DNA of 64,000 nt from Lachnospiraceae bacterium (GTDB lineage: Bacteria > Bacillota > Clostridia > Lachnospirales > Lachnospiraceae): contig JAAWRC010000015.1 of the NCBI GenBank assembly GCA_022800815.1, positions 1 through 64,000 of the forward strand, written 5' to 3'. The notes under the pieces are model-generated. The model saw only the letters and a program-made list of their open reading frames with translations, had not been told where the DNA came from and did no database searches. The position numbers were made by a program, and so were the translations under genes. How positions within the stretch are numbered: the stretch's first letter is position 1; every line of letters starts with the position of its first letter. Shown here in pieces: positions 26,774 to 36,429 of the stretch.

Positions 26774-28261
26774 TTACGTGAACCCTATGAAGCGGTCAAG
26801 GAGATCCCCCATCCGGTTTTTGAGAAACGCCTCTGTCTCGGGCTGCTCAAGAAGTTCCGTGAAGAAGAGGCAGGCGGTGAGGCCGTCGCCGAACACTTCG
26901 GGGACGAAGCGGCCGATCCCCCGGAACACGGCCTCCAGTCGGACGGCGTCGCGCTCGGTCCGGGAACGGAGGCTTTCGGAGAGAGCCCGCATCACGGAGA
27001 CTGCGGAAGTCTCGGCCCCTCCCGCCGTCTTCCGTCCCGAGACCGTTTCCGGTCCCCGGAGCCTGGCCTCGCAGGCCAGGCTCCTCACCTGTTCGGCCAA
27101 AAGGCGCTCCCTCGTTTCTTCCCGCTCGGAGAGGAGGCCGAATTCCTTCTTTTTTTGCAGGGAGGCGTTCCGCCTCGCCAAAAGACCCGCACAAGTCTCC
27201 TCCAGTCCGGAAAAGTCCGGGGCAAGGCCCTCGAGGCCGTCGATGAAGTACCCCAGGCTTTCGGCCAGGAGCCGTCCGTCGTCCCAGGCCCCGAGCTGTC
27301 CGTGGAGATTCTGCACCAGATATTCGGCCAGGCAGAGTTGTTCGTCGGCGGGAGCGTCCCTTAAGGAGGGAAAGTCCGCCGGGATGCGGCCGGTACCGGT
27401 CAAGTCCTCCAATCCGGGACTCTCCGTGAATTTCCCGTAGAGCCGGTAGTAGGAGGAGAAGCCCTCGCAGACTTCGTCACACTGGAGATACTGGGAGAAA
27501 AAGCGACGGTCTGCGGGAAGGGACAGGTCCTCGTAGGTCCCCAGGGCTTTCGACAGATCCTCCCAGCTTCTGGGGGTCACGAACTCCGTCCCGTTTTCCG
27601 TCCGTTTAAACAAGTAAAAATGTTCCGGCCGGAGGGCGAGATAGGAGAGGATGGCCCCGTGGACCGTCCGGCGCAGGGCGTAGGTCCGCCAGGCGTCAAG
27701 GTCCGGCTCCAGGGAGAGGAGGCGGACCCGGTCCAGGGTCACGATGTCAAGTTCCCTGGCGGACCGGTTGTAGCGGCCCGGCGGATTTCCGGCGGCGGCG
27801 ATGATCCAGCCGTCCGGGAGGCGATGGCTGCCGAAGGACTTGAACTGGAGAAGTCTCAGCATGGAGGGGAGCAGGGTCTCGGACACGCAGTTGATCTCGT
27901 CCAGAAACAGGACCCCCTCCTCCATGCCGGTCTCCTCCATGGCCCGGAGGACGTCGCCGACGATCTCGCTCATGGTGTATTCCGTGATGGAATAGGGCGC
28001 CCCCCGAAAATTCCGTTCCCGGATCAAAGGGAGGCCGATGGCGCTCTGGCGGGTGTGGTGGGTCATGGCGTAGGAGAGAAAGGCCACCCGGCACTTGGCG
28101 GCGGCCTGCCTTACGACGGCGGTCTTTCCGATGCCTGGCGCCCCCATGAGCAGGAGGGGCCGCCGGGATTCCACCGGAATCCGGTAGAGCCCGGCTTCGT
28201 TTTTGGCCGTATAGGCGGTGATGGTGCGACAGAGCTCTTCGTAGGCGTCCTGGATGTTCAT
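26774..28261 (-). CDS. MoxR-like AAA+ ATPase
   Basis: 495 residues. Walker A is GAPGIGKTAVV near 38-48, Walker B is VLFLDEINCV near 120, and sensor-1-like IIAAAGNPPG near 152-161. This is the AAA_5/MoxR type. These ATPases act as chaperones with VWA-domain partners, and the gene immediately upstream on the same strand encodes one, 33 bp away. The C-terminal ~150 residues are helical and specific to this family. Likely co-transcribed with 28295-29809. Confidence 0.85.
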   Translation of the reverse strand: MNIQDAYEELCRTITAYTAKNEAGLYRIPVESRRPLLLMGAPGIGKTAVVRQAAAKCRVAFLSYAMTHHTRQSAIGLPLIRERNFRGAPYSITEYTMSEIVGDVLRAMEETGMEEGVLFLDEINCVSETLLPSMLRLLQFKSFGSHRLPDGWIIAAAGNPPGRYNRSARELDIVTLDRVRLLSLEPDLDAWRTYALRRTVHGAILSYLALRPEHFYLFKRTENGTEFVTPRSWEDLSKALGTYEDLSLPADRRFFSQYLQCDEVCEGFSSYYRLYGKFTESPGLEDLTGTGRIPADFPSLRDAPADEQLCLAEYLVQNLHGQLGAWDDGRLLAESLGYFIDGLEGLAPDFSGLEETCAGLLARRNASLQKKKEFGLLSEREETRERLLAEQVRSLACEARLRGPETVSGRKTAGGAETSAVSVMRALSESLRSRTERDAVRLEAVFRGIGRFVPEVFGDGLTACLFFTELLEQPETEAFLKNRMGDLLDRFIGFT

Positions 28262-28294
28262 GTGCGGATTTTTCCTTCCTTATATATTAATATA

Positions 28295-29809
28295 TTAATC
28301 TTTTGGCTCCCCGGTCTCCAGGACCAGGATTTCGGCCCAGTCCGGCACGTCGATGGCCTCGTAGTGACCGTTCAGAAAAATGAAAACAGTCCTTGTCTCC
28401 GGCGGCTCCTCGGGATAGAGCCCGGAGCCGTCGGTGAAAAACAAGATGGCGGACAGGTCCGTAAACTCGTGACGGTCCTGTAGCTGCCGGACGTGGGCGA
28501 AGGCCGGACGAAAATCAGTGCCGCCCATGCCGCAAATTTCCAACGTGTCGACGTAGTCCTTCAAATCCTCCGGGGAGGTCAGCTTGTCGTCCCGCCTCAC
28601 CTCCCTGTCGCACTGAATGACGTGGAGGTTGAAGGGGTGGAAAAACAGATCTTCCTCCAAAAGAAGGTTTCTCGTCTCCTCGAGAAAGGCCTGGGTCATG
28701 GGGCGGGAGCAGGAGGCCGAGGTGTCGATGATGACGGCCAGCTCCCGGATTCTTGCGGTCTCTTCATATTCCAACGGTTCTAAGAGGGGCATGCCGCCGT
28801 AATGCTCCAGGCCGTAGAGGTAGGGGGCGTACTGAAATTCGCTGTCATTTAACTTCATTTCCTCCCCCCACCGGGCAAGGCTTTTTAAGAGCGTCCGGTA
28901 ATCGTGGCGGCGGGTGTCGGTAAGCCTGAGAAAATATCGTGCGCCGCCGGCCTGCTCCCCCCTGCCGCCGGCCTTTTTTCCCCGTTCCGTTTCCGGGGGA
29001 AGGGGGCCGTTTGCCGCAAGCAGCTTTCCAAGCCGGTCCCAGAGAACCCTGGGTTCGGCATCTTTCTGGTTGCGGGACCGGGGCCCCGGTCTCCGGCCTT
29101 CCCCGTCGTTCCCTTCCGCCCCTCCCCCGTTCCCCGCCCGTTTCACGGAACGTCCGCCCCCCGTTCGAAACACGGGCCAGAGGCCATGGTCGTCCGAAAA
29201 GGAGGTCTCCCCGAGAAGTGCGTTTTGGAGCCGCACCCTCTCCCCGGACCCTCGCTCCTCAAGCCATTCGGCCAGGGCGGGGGCCCTGTAAAGCGGGCGG
29301 TCCGGGTGCCCTCCGGAACGTCTGGCCGATTCTTCGGAAACCGCCGTTAGAAGCCGCCCGACACCCTCCGGCAAAAGCTCCGGCGTCCAGACTCCCAGAA
29401 TGTGCCAGGCGGCCAGGTCACAGGTCAGGCTCCAGACCGGGAGAGGACAGGAGCGAGGCATGGAGAAGGGGTGGCCGAGGAGACAGTGGATGACCTGGTG
29501 CAGCAGGAATGTCTCGGAAACGTTGTCGGCCTCCTCCGCAGAGAGTGCTTCCAGGACCTGTCGGTTCCAAAAGACCTGACGGCCGTCCGTGGAACAGAGA
29601 ACAGAAGGACGTGGTTTCGGGATGCCGGAGACTGCGGGAGCGTCGGGAACATCAGGGTCGCCGGGAACGTCAGGGGCGCCGGAAGCCGCAGGCTCCGCCG
29701 GGGGCCAGAGGACGTCCGCAAGCTCCGCCAGGGGCCTGGCCAGGGCGTGGAGCCGCCGGTACAGCCTTTTCCGTATACAGTTCAAAAACGATTCCAGATT
29801 CCTGTCCAC
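28295..29809 (-). CDS. VWA-like metallopeptidase-domain protein (DUF2201 type)
   Basis: 504 residues from GTG 29809, chosen because AAAGGAG sits 7 nt upstream; a GTG at 29842 would add 11 residues with a poorer site. The N-terminal domain has LLHQVIHCLLGH, an HxxxH-like metallopeptidase relic. The middle is low-complexity and rich in Gly, Arg and Pro. The C-terminal VWA-like domain has VIIDTSASCS (MIDAS-like DxSxS) and GMGGTDFRPAF. Such pairs of putative peptidase-VWA and MoxR ATPase are common in Clostridia with unknown substrate; the MoxR partner is directly downstream. Confidence 0.8.
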   Translation of the reverse strand: MDRNLESFLNCIRKRLYRRLHALARPLAELADVLWPPAEPAASGAPDVPGDPDVPDAPAVSGIPKPRPSVLCSTDGRQVFWNRQVLEALSAEEADNVSETFLLHQVIHCLLGHPFSMPRSCPLPVWSLTCDLAAWHILGVWTPELLPEGVGRLLTAVSEESARRSGGHPDRPLYRAPALAEWLEERGSGERVRLQNALLGETSFSDDHGLWPVFRTGGGRSVKRAGNGGGAEGNDGEGRRPGPRSRNQKDAEPRVLWDRLGKLLAANGPLPPETERGKKAGGRGEQAGGARYFLRLTDTRRHDYRTLLKSLARWGEEMKLNDSEFQYAPYLYGLEHYGGMPLLEPLEYEETARIRELAVIIDTSASCSRPMTQAFLEETRNLLLEEDLFFHPFNLHVIQCDREVRRDDKLTSPEDLKDYVDTLEICGMGGTDFRPAFAHVRQLQDRHEFTDLSAILFFTDGSGLYPEEPPETRTVFIFLNGHYEAIDVPDWAEILVLETGEPKD

Positions 29810-29905
29810 GAAGTCTCTCCTTTCCGGTCTGTTTGCGATCACGAGCCCCTAAAATTCGCCGAATATTCTGGCAATATTTCGATAAATTTTATGTTTCGCA
29901 GTCAC

Positions 29906-30526
29906 CTACTGTTCCATGAGCTCGGCCAGCCGTTCCCACAGGTGCGAGGCGGCAAACCAGGTGGTCTCATAGTGCATGTAAGATAAAATATTTTCGTCCC
30001 ACATGAGTTTGAGGACGGGTTCAAATTCCTCGTCGGAATCCCAAAACTGCAGGACGACGGGCAGAAAGTCAAAAATCGGAAGCCGGTAGGAGACATCCCC
30101 CACGGGTTCGCATTTTCCGCCCAGAAGCTCACAGGCGGCGGAGAGCAGCCCGATGCGGTGTTCAAACACTTTGGCGGCCCTGCGAAAAAGCGGTTCCCCT
30201 GCGGTGGAGGCCTGCACGGTTCCTTTCAATTGATTCACCGGAACAAACCGGCCGGACAGGCCGCAGCCATCCTTCGCATAGCACAGGACGTCGAAAATGG
30301 TCATGGTTTCGTTGTATCCGGCATGGACTGCCGTGAGGAGGCCGTCCGGGGACCATTCCACCCTCCCGTTGTCACGACCGACCCGGTAGGTCCTGCCGAC
30401 AAAGTTCAGATAAAGATAAGAAGAATCGTATGCCAGCCCGTACCGTGCGATCATCCTCTCCTGGTCATACTTCAGAAATTCCCTTTCCATCTGATCCCGC
30501 ATCCGGTCATAGTTTGACTCTCTCAT
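29906..30526 (-). CDS. DUF3786-type protein
   Basis: 206 residues. The C-terminal pattern (LPIFDFLPVVLQFWDSDEEF then LMWDENILSYMHYET) fits DUF3786, a cytosolic family found in anaerobes. ATG 30526 is preferred over 30553 because GAGGGAG and AAGGG lie just upstream. It is transcribed away from the tRNA cluster and toward the VWA/MoxR pair, separated from it by about 95 bp. Function unknown. Confidence 0.65.
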   Translation of the reverse strand: MRESNYDRMRDQMEREFLKYDQERMIARYGLAYDSSYLYLNFVGRTYRVGRDNGRVEWSPDGLLTAVHAGYNETMTIFDVLCYAKDGCGLSGRFVPVNQLKGTVQASTAGEPLFRRAAKVFEHRIGLLSAACELLGGKCEPVGDVSYRLPIFDFLPVVLQFWDSDEEFEPVLKLMWDENILSYMHYETTWFAASHLWERLAELMEQ

Positions 30527-30708
30527 AATCCCTTCGCTCCCTCTCCGCATCATCGATCAGCACGCCATTATATCTATACTATATATCAAAATTGAAAAAA
30601 TGGAAAGTTTGAGATGGTGTAACTTTACATTCTTTGGACAATCTGCCATACTTTATCTCGATTATTTTTAGTCTTGAAAAATATTTTTGTAGTTTAATGA
30701 AATAGTGG

Positions 30709-30737
30709 TTGACAAGAATCTGCGAGTGGGATATAAT
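30709..30737 (+). promoter_or_regulatory. Promoter of the tRNA cluster
   Basis: TTGACA (30709-30714), a 17-bp spacer and TATAAT (30732-30737). This is a consensus vegetative promoter ending 31 bp before tRNA-Gly. Confidence 0.85.
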
Positions 30738-30768
30738 AATTCCTGCGTCAAGGAAGTCGATGATATGT

Positions 30769-30839
30769 GCGGGTGTAGTTCAATGGTAGAACACTAGCCT
30801 TCCAAGCTAGATACGTGGGTTCGATTCCCATCACCCGCT
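30769..30839 (+). tRNA. tRNA-Gly (TCC)
   Basis: Acceptor GCGGGTG/CACCCGC, T-loop TTCGATT, anticodon loop CTTCCAA reading TCC. First of five tRNAs in one transcript. CCA is not encoded. Confidence 0.95.
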
Positions 30840-30845
30840 CTTCCT

Positions 30846-30919
<74 letters not shown>

Positions 30920-30946
30920 TTTCTGTGCCGAACAGAAAAAGAACAT

Positions 30947-31021
30947 GGTGGATATAGCGTAGTTGGTTAACGCGTCAGATTGTGGCTCTGAAGACCCAGG
31001 GTTCGAGTCCCTGTATCCACC
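30947..31021 (+). tRNA. tRNA-His (GTG)
   Basis: Anticodon loop TTGTGGC reading GTG. The extra 5' G at -1 (30947) opposite C73 (31021), typical of tRNA-His, is encoded. Confidence 0.95.
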
Positions 31022-31067
31022 CTCATGTATGGCCAAGTGCCGTGCACATCATTCACGGGAAGATTGA

Positions 31068-31139
31068 TGGGCTATCGCCAAGCGGTAAGGCACAGGACTT
31101 TGACTCCTGCACTCGCTGGTTCGAATCCAGCTAGCCCAG
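31068..31139 (+). tRNA. tRNA-Gln (TTG)
   Basis: Acceptor TGGGCTA/TAGCCCA, anticodon loop CTTTGAC reading TTG, T-loop TTCGAAT. Confidence 0.95.
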
Positions 31140-31181
31140 TGCAGATGCCACTTTAAAAGATGGCAGATGAAAAGTGAACAA

Positions 31182-31254
31182 GGGCCACTAGCTCAGTCGG
31201 TAGAGCACTTGACTTTTAATCAAGTTGTCTGGGGTTCGAATCCCCAGTGGCTCA
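31182..31254 (+). tRNA. tRNA-Lys (TTT)
   Basis: Acceptor GGGCCAC/GTGGCTC, anticodon loop CTTTTAA reading TTT, T-loop TTCGAAT. Confidence 0.95.
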
Positions 31255-31285
31255 GGAAGGAAGCCTTTAAAACAAGGGCTTGTGG

Positions 31286-31322
31286 ACAGGGAAAGCACCT
31301 AATAGGGAGGCGCTTTCCCTGT
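31286..31322 (+). terminator. Hairpin after the tRNA cluster
   Basis: ACAGGGAAAGC (31286-31296 region) pairs with GCTTTCCCTGT (31312-31322). There is no real T-run, so it may act as a processing or stabilising stem ahead of the stronger terminator at 31365-31408. Confidence 0.45.
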
Positions 31323-31364
31323 TTGACTAACAAATGTTACAAAAATCTTGGCCAACTACAGTCT

Positions 31365-31408
31365 AAAAAGGCCGGGAACCGCCTGAGAGGTGGGTCCCCG
31401 GCCTTTTT
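31365..31408. terminator. Bidirectional terminator between tRNAs and pfkB-like gene
   Basis: AAAAAGGCCGGG pairs with CCCGGCCTTTTT, giving T-runs on both strands. It serves the tRNA transcript on one side and the minus-strand sugar-kinase gene on the other. Confidence 0.85.
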
Positions 31409-31432
31409 GACGTACATGTAGCGCACTGTGCT

Positions 31433-32395
31433 TTACCGGTCCAGATGCTTCCTGGGCGTTTCCTCCATAAAGGCGCGCACGTGGGCCTCATCCCTGAGGG
31501 CATGGTGGGCACCGATGGCCGTGGCGTTTAGGGAGCCGGTGGCGCAGGCGAAGTCGGCGCATTCCCGGAGGGACCATCCCTTTAAGAGGCCGTGGGTAAA
31601 GCCGCCGAGGAAATTGTCGCCGCAGCCGGTGGTATCCACGGGCGTGATCTCATAGGCGTCCGTGAAGAACCGCTCGGAGGCGTTTTTGAAGAAACAGCCG
31701 TCGCCGCCCAGTTTTAAGACCACGTTCTTCACGCCCCGGGACAGGAAAAAGTCCGCAATCTTGTCCGGGTCGGTCTCGCCGGTGGCGTAGGTCGCCTCCT
31801 CCATGCTGGGCACCATATAGTCAATGTAGGGATAGGCGCAGAGCATGGCGTCCGGGCCGATGTTGTTGATGTCGTAGGTCATGTCGCAGATGGTGAGGGT
31901 GCCGAAGGACTGGGCACGTTTTAAGACTCCGGCGATTCCGGCTCCGTCCAGGCCGGGCAGGCAGAAGAGGCTTCCCACGGTGATCGCCCGGGTACTCTTT
32001 AAAATCTCATCCGTAATGTCTTCCGGCACGAGCTGGCAGGCGGAGCTTCCCTGTTTGACCAGGAAAGAGCGCTCGCCGTCCGTCTTGATGACCACCACGG
32101 CCATCATCATCTCCGCCTTCTCGTCCCGAATGACGAGGGAGAGATCCAGAGGTTCGTTTTCCAGAATGGAGTAGAGGCTGTTTCCGATGGAATCATAGCC
32201 GATCTTCACCAAAAGGGCGGTTTTGCTTCCCAGGCGGGCCAGGGTGATGGATTCGTTGTTGGCGTCGCCGCCGGAGGTCACGAAAGCGTCGTTGCCTACG
32301 GTGGTGTCCCGGTTCAGCGCATCCAGTGCGATGCCGGTGATGATAATGTCTTGAACAATACAGCCGATACAGACTACGTCAAATTTGCGATTCAT
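31433..32395 (-). CDS. PfkB-family carbohydrate kinase
   Basis: 320 residues, full length for ribokinase-type kinases. The N-terminus has SGGDANNESITLARLG (substrate-side signature). The C-terminal ATP/anion-hole motif is DTTGCGDNFLGGF, with the catalytic Asp and Cys in place of the usual Ala in GAGD. It would phosphorylate a sugar or nucleoside with ATP; the substrate cannot be read from sequence. It lies 85 bp downstream of an aldose epimerase on the same strand, and the two may handle the same sugar. Confidence 0.88.
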   Translation of the reverse strand: MNRKFDVVCIGCIVQDIIITGIALDALNRDTTVGNDAFVTSGGDANNESITLARLGSKTALLVKIGYDSIGNSLYSILENEPLDLSLVIRDEKAEMMMAVVVIKTDGERSFLVKQGSSACQLVPEDITDEILKSTRAITVGSLFCLPGLDGAGIAGVLKRAQSFGTLTICDMTYDINNIGPDAMLCAYPYIDYMVPSMEEATYATGETDPDKIADFFLSRGVKNVVLKLGGDGCFFKNASERFFTDAYEITPVDTTGCGDNFLGGFTHGLLKGWSLRECADFACATGSLNATAIGAHHALRDEAHVRAFMEETPRKHLDR

Positions 32396-32480
32396 GAAAC
32401 GATGTCCTTTCTTTACCTTTTCTATTTGCTTTTCTTTACTTTCTCTCGTTGCCTTTCGTTGCTTCTCCGGTCCGTGGTCC

Positions 32481-33521
32481 CTACTTTGCAGAAAAGCGGT
32501 AGGTGGTGCGAAGTTCCATGGGAGCGTCCTTCGTTACCACGCAGGAAGGAAATTCGGGACGGTTGATGGAATCCGGGAAAAATTGGGTTTCCATGCAGAA
32601 GCCGCTTCGATTTCCGTAATGGGTGCCGCCTTTTCCGGCCTCATGCTCTTCCAGGGAGTTTGAGGTGTAGAACTGGAGTCCCGGGCTGTTGGTAAAGACC
32701 TCCATGAAGATGCCGCTTTTTGGGGAATAGGCCGATGCGCAGACGCCGTCCGTTCCGTTCAGTACATAATTGTGGTCGTAGCCGCCTCCGAAGGCGAGCT
32801 GGGGATGGCTTCCGTCAATGTCCCTTCCGATGGCCTTGGGTGTGTTGAAGTCAAAATCCGTGCCGCCGATGGGGAGCAGGGTGCCGGTGGGGATGGACTC
32901 TGCGTCCACTTCCGTGATGGTGTCGGCCCCGATGAATACCTGGTGGTCCAGGACGGTGCCGGAGTCATGGCCGGACAGATTGAAATAGCAGTGGTTGGTC
33001 AGGTTGCAGAAGGCTTCCGTCTCCGTCGTGATGTGATAGGAAATGGAAAGCGCATTGTCCTCGGTGAGAGAATAGGAAACGCAGGCCGTGAGGTCACCGG
33101 GATACCCGCCGTCCTCGTCGGGACTTTCCAGACGGAAGGTCAGGCATTTTTCCGATTCCTCCGAAACAGGCCAGAATCGACGGCCATAGGCGCCGGAAGC
33201 GCCGTGGAGATGGTTTTTGCCCTCGTTCTGTTCAAGTTGCCAGGTCTTTCCGGCGAATTGGAAGCGCCCGCCGGAGATCCGGTTCCCGTAGCGGCCCACC
33301 ACGCAGCCGAAGCTGGCGGGATTGCGGTTGTAGTCCTCGCAGGTTTCGTAAGCGAGGGCCACGTCGGTGGAAGCGCCGTCCTTGTCCGGTACGGTGATGG
33401 ACAAAATACTGCATCCCACGTTGCAGATGTCCACGGACATTCCCTTTTCATTAGAAAGCGTATAGCGGTATACGGTCTCCCCGGTCTTTGCGGTTCCCCA
33501 TGCTTTTTTCTCAAGCTTCAT
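32481..33521 (-). CDS. galM: Aldose 1-epimerase (mutarotase)
   Basis: 346 residues from ATG 33521; the frame is open further upstream, but only this start has a nearby purine-rich site. Family motifs are GRYGNRISGG, NLTNHCYFNLSG (catalytic His region), GGYDHNYVL and PGLQFYTSN with the general-base region after it. It interconverts alpha and beta anomers of aldoses such as galactose. Probably co-transcribed with the PfkB kinase downstream. Confidence 0.92.
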   Translation of the reverse strand: MKLEKKAWGTAKTGETVYRYTLSNEKGMSVDICNVGCSILSITVPDKDGASTDVALAYETCEDYNRNPASFGCVVGRYGNRISGGRFQFAGKTWQLEQNEGKNHLHGASGAYGRRFWPVSEESEKCLTFRLESPDEDGGYPGDLTACVSYSLTEDNALSISYHITTETEAFCNLTNHCYFNLSGHDSGTVLDHQVFIGADTITEVDAESIPTGTLLPIGGTDFDFNTPKAIGRDIDGSHPQLAFGGGYDHNYVLNGTDGVCASAYSPKSGIFMEVFTNSPGLQFYTSNSLEEHEAGKGGTHYGNRSGFCMETQFFPDSINRPEFPSCVVTKDAPMELRTTYRFSAK

Positions 33522-33701
33522 GATCTTTCCATTCCTTTCCGTTTTTTGAAAGAGCCTCTCTGCGTTTGCGTCCCCCATAAAATATGTCATTTTTTTTGCA
33601 GGATGAGGCGCCCTTTTGATATATTTCCATAGTATATGATTTGGAGCGAAAAGTCCATATTGATTTTTCCATATGAATCAAGTACAATGGAACTCTGTAA
33701 G

Positions 33702-33753
33702 TATGAAAGCGAGCTTTCATATCTACCTTTATGGCAGGTGCAAGACCTGCCAT
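33702..33753 (+). promoter_or_regulatory. Two tandem hairpins in the ecf leader
   Basis: TATGAAAGC/GCTTTCATA (33702-33721) and ATGGCAGGT-GCAAG-ACCTGCCAT (33731-33753) are both perfect inverted repeats about 50-100 bp before ecfA1. Neither is followed by a T-run. They could be a protein operator and an RNA leader structure; function unknown. Confidence 0.45.
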
Positions 33754-33802
33754 GCAGAGGAAGGAATGTAAACGAAAATCAAAGGGAAGTGGACGGTGGG
33801 CC

Positions 33803-34672
33803 ATGGGCATCATTAAGGCGAAGAACCTGATCTACAATTATATCAAGCGGGACGAGGAAGAAAAAATCGAGGAAGTAAACGAGGCGGTGAAGGACGTGAG
33901 CCTGGACATCGAGGCGGGGCAGTTCGTGGCGGTCCTCGGCCACAACGGTTCCGGCAAGTCCACCCTGGCGAAGCACATGAACGCCCTGCTCCTGCCCTCG
34001 GAGGGGACCGTCTGGATCGGCGGCATGGACACGAAGGACGACGATTCCCTTCTGGAGGTCCGGCGCACGGCCGGGATGGTGTTCCAGAACCCGGACAACC
34101 AGATCATTGCCAGCGTGGTGGAGGAGGACGTGGGCTTCGGTCCGGAAAACATGGGCGTGCCCACCGACGAGATCTGGAGGCGGGTGGACGAGTGTTTGAA
34201 GGCGGTGGGCATGACGGCCTACCGGCGAAGCTCCCCGGACCGACTTTCCGGCGGGCAGAAGCAGAGGGTGGCCATTGCGGGCGTCATGGCCATGGAGCCC
34301 AAATGCATCGTGTTGGATGAGCCGACGGCCATGCTGGACCCAAACGGCCGCAGGGAGGTCATCCGGACCGCGCGGGAATTAAATAAGAAGAAAGGTATTA
34401 CCGTCATCCTGATCACCCATTACATGGAAGAGGTGATCCATGCGGACCGGATCTATGTGATGGACGAGGGGGAGATCGCCATGGAGGGAACGCCGGAGGA
34501 GATCTTCGGCCGGGTGGACGAGCTGAAGGCCCTGCGGCTGGACGTGCCCCAGGTGACGGAGCTGGCCCACGGCCTCCGGAAAAAGGGCGTTCCCCTCTCT
34601 CCCTGCATCCTGGACGTGGAGGAGCTTGTAGGGGAACTGGTGGGGATAAGGAAGCAGAGGACGGCGCAATGA
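33803..34672 (+). CDS. ecfA1: ECF transporter ATPase EcfA1
   Basis: 289 residues. Walker [10 protein letters not shown] near 51, Q-loop VFQNPDNQI, signature LSGGQKQR and Walker [13 protein letters not shown]. With EcfA2 and EcfT it forms the energising module that serves several vitamin-specific S-components encoded elsewhere. The start at 33803 gives the expected N-terminus; the ribosome site is weak (GGTGGG). It overlaps ecfA2 by 4 bp (ATGA). In many Firmicutes this module follows rplQ, but here no ribosomal-protein gene lies upstream. Confidence 0.93.
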   Translation: MGIIKAKNLIYNYIKRDEEEKIEEVNEAVKDVSLDIEAGQFVAVLGHNGSGKSTLAKHMNALLLPSEGTVWIGGMDTKDDDSLLEVRRTAGMVFQNPDNQIIASVVEEDVGFGPENMGVPTDEIWRRVDECLKAVGMTAYRRSSPDRLSGGQKQRVAIAGVMAMEPKCIVLDEPTAMLDPNGRREVIRTARELNKKKGITVILITHYMEEVIHADRIYVMDEGEIAMEGTPEEIFGRVDELKALRLDVPQVTELAHGLRKKGVPLSPCILDVEELVGELVGIRKQRTAQ

Positions 34673-35556
34673 TCACACTCAGGCAGGTAGAATACAAATA
34701 TCAGGAAGGGACGCCCATGGAGACGGAGGCGCTCCATAAGGTAAGCCTGGAGATTAGGGACGGGGAGTTTATCGGATTGATCGGCCATACCGGCTCCGGC
34801 AAGTCCACGTTGATCCAGCATCTCAACGGGCTGGTGAGGGCCACCGGGGGCGACATCCTCTACAACGGGGAGAGCATTTACCGGGAGGGCTTTTCCATGA
34901 AGGAGCTCCGAAGCCGGGTGGGGCTGGTATTCCAGTACCCGGAGCACCAGCTTTTCGAGGTGGACGTGTTTACGGACGTCTGCTTCGGGCCGAAGAACCA
35001 GGGCCTTTCTAAAGAAGAAATAGAAAAACGGGCCAGGGAGGCCCTCTCCCTGGTGGGGATTGGGGAGAATTATTATAAAAAGTCTCCCTTCGAGCTCTCC
35101 GGAGGGGAGAAGCGGCGAGTGGCCATCGCAGGAGTGCTGGCCATGGAGCCGGAGGTGCTGATCCTGGACGAGCCCACGGCGGGCTTGGACCCGAAGGGAC
35201 GGGACGAGATCCTGGGACAGCTCGCAAGGCTTCACAGGGAGCGGGGCATGACGGTGATCCTGGTGTCCCACAGCATGGAGGACGTGGCGAAATACGTGGA
35301 CCGGATCATGGTCATGAACCACGGGTGCCTGGTCTTTGACGATACGCCCCGGGTGGTCTTTGGCCATTACAAAGAGCTGGAGGAGATGGGGCTTGCGGCC
35401 CCCCAGGTGACCTACATCGCCCACGCCCTTGCGGAGGCGGGCTTTCCCGTGAGGACGGACGTGATCACCGTGGAGGAGGCAGAAGAAGCGATTCTTTGCA
35501 CTCTGAACATGGACGGCGTCGGGCGAATGGAGAAGGCTGACGGTGAGGGGCGGTAA
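34669..35556 (+). CDS. ecfA2: ECF transporter ATPase EcfA2
   Basis: 295 residues. Walker [11 protein letters not shown]-loop [11 protein letters not shown], signature LSGGEKRR and Walker [13 protein letters not shown]. It pairs with EcfA1 in the asymmetric ATPase dimer. The start overlaps the ecfA1 stop, so translation is coupled, and ecfT follows after 65 bp. Confidence 0.93.
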   Translation: MITLRQVEYKYQEGTPMETEALHKVSLEIRDGEFIGLIGHTGSGKSTLIQHLNGLVRATGGDILYNGESIYREGFSMKELRSRVGLVFQYPEHQLFEVDVFTDVCFGPKNQGLSKEEIEKRAREALSLVGIGENYYKKSPFELSGGEKRRVAIAGVLAMEPEVLILDEPTAGLDPKGRDEILGQLARLHRERGMTVILVSHSMEDVAKYVDRIMVMNHGCLVFDDTPRVVFGHYKELEEMGLAAPQVTYIAHALAEAGFPVRTDVITVEEAEEAILCTLNMDGVGRMEKADGEGR

Positions 35557-35621
35557 TAACAGGATAAAAAGGTGTACGGGAGAAACCCGATACCATGAAA
35601 GAAGAAAGGTGAGACGATCTC

Positions 35622-36422
35622 ATGATGCGAGACATTACTCTGGGCCAGTATTATCCGGTGCAGTCGCCGGTGCATAAACTGGACCCTAGGACCAAGCTTT
35701 TCGGCACCCTGGTGCTGGTCATCGCCCTGTTTGTGGCGGACAACGTGTATTGCTACGGGGCGGCGGCCCTGTTCCTCTTCGGGATCATTGCGGCCTCGAA
35801 GGTCCCGGTGAAGCATATTGTGAAAGGATTGAAGCCGGTGCTCTTCCTGCTCGTGTTCAGCGCCGCCTTCAACCTGTTTCTGACACCGGGGGAGGAGCTG
35901 GTCCATTTCTGGATCTTTACCATTACAAAGGAAGGGCTTGTCCGGGCGGGAATGATGGCGGTGCGACTTACGTTTCTGGTCATGGGCACCTCCCTCCTGA
36001 CCTTCACCACCACGCCCAACCAGCTGACGGACGGGCTGGAGAGGAGCCTTCGGTTTTTGAACGTGGTCCACGTGCCGGTCCACGAGATCGCCATGATCAT
36101 GTCCATCGCCCTGCGGTTCATCCCGATCCTGGTGGAGGAGACGGACAAGATCATGAAGGCGCAGATGGCGAGGGGGGCGGATTTTGAGACGGGCGGCCTG
36201 ATCAAAAAGGCCAAAGCTATGATCCCCCTTCTGGTGCCCCTGTTCATCTCGGCCTTCCGGCGGGCCTCCGACCTGGCCCTGGCCATGGAGGCCAGATGCT
36301 ACCACGGAGGAGAAGGGCGCACCAAGATGAAGCCTTTGAAATACAGGACGGCGGACCGGCTCGCCTACCTGATCCTTCTGGCGTTCCCGACGGGCGTGGT
36401 GCTCCTTCGGGTACTGTTGTGA
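35622..36422 (+). CDS. ecfT: ECF transporter transmembrane protein EcfT
   Basis: 266 residues with about five membrane segments. The coupling-helix motifs near the C-terminal half (QMARGADFET and MEARCYHGG) carry the Ala-Arg-Gly-like signatures that dock onto EcfA1/A2. It follows AAAGGTGAG and continues into truA after 7 bp. Confidence 0.93.
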   Translation: MMRDITLGQYYPVQSPVHKLDPRTKLFGTLVLVIALFVADNVYCYGAAALFLFGIIAASKVPVKHIVKGLKPVLFLLVFSAAFNLFLTPGEELVHFWIFTITKEGLVRAGMMAVRLTFLVMGTSLLTFTTTPNQLTDGLERSLRFLNVVHVPVHEIAMIMSIALRFIPILVEETDKIMKAQMARGADFETGGLIKKAKAMIPLLVPLFISAFRRASDLALAMEARCYHGGEGRTKMKPLKYRTADRLAYLILLAFPTGVVLLRVLL

Positions 36423-36429
36423 CGGAGGA

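Noticed and set aside
27620..28483. 287-codon plus-strand ORF opposite the MoxR/VWA genes
   Set aside because: Antisense shadow; the minus strand has clear AAA+ and VWA motifs.
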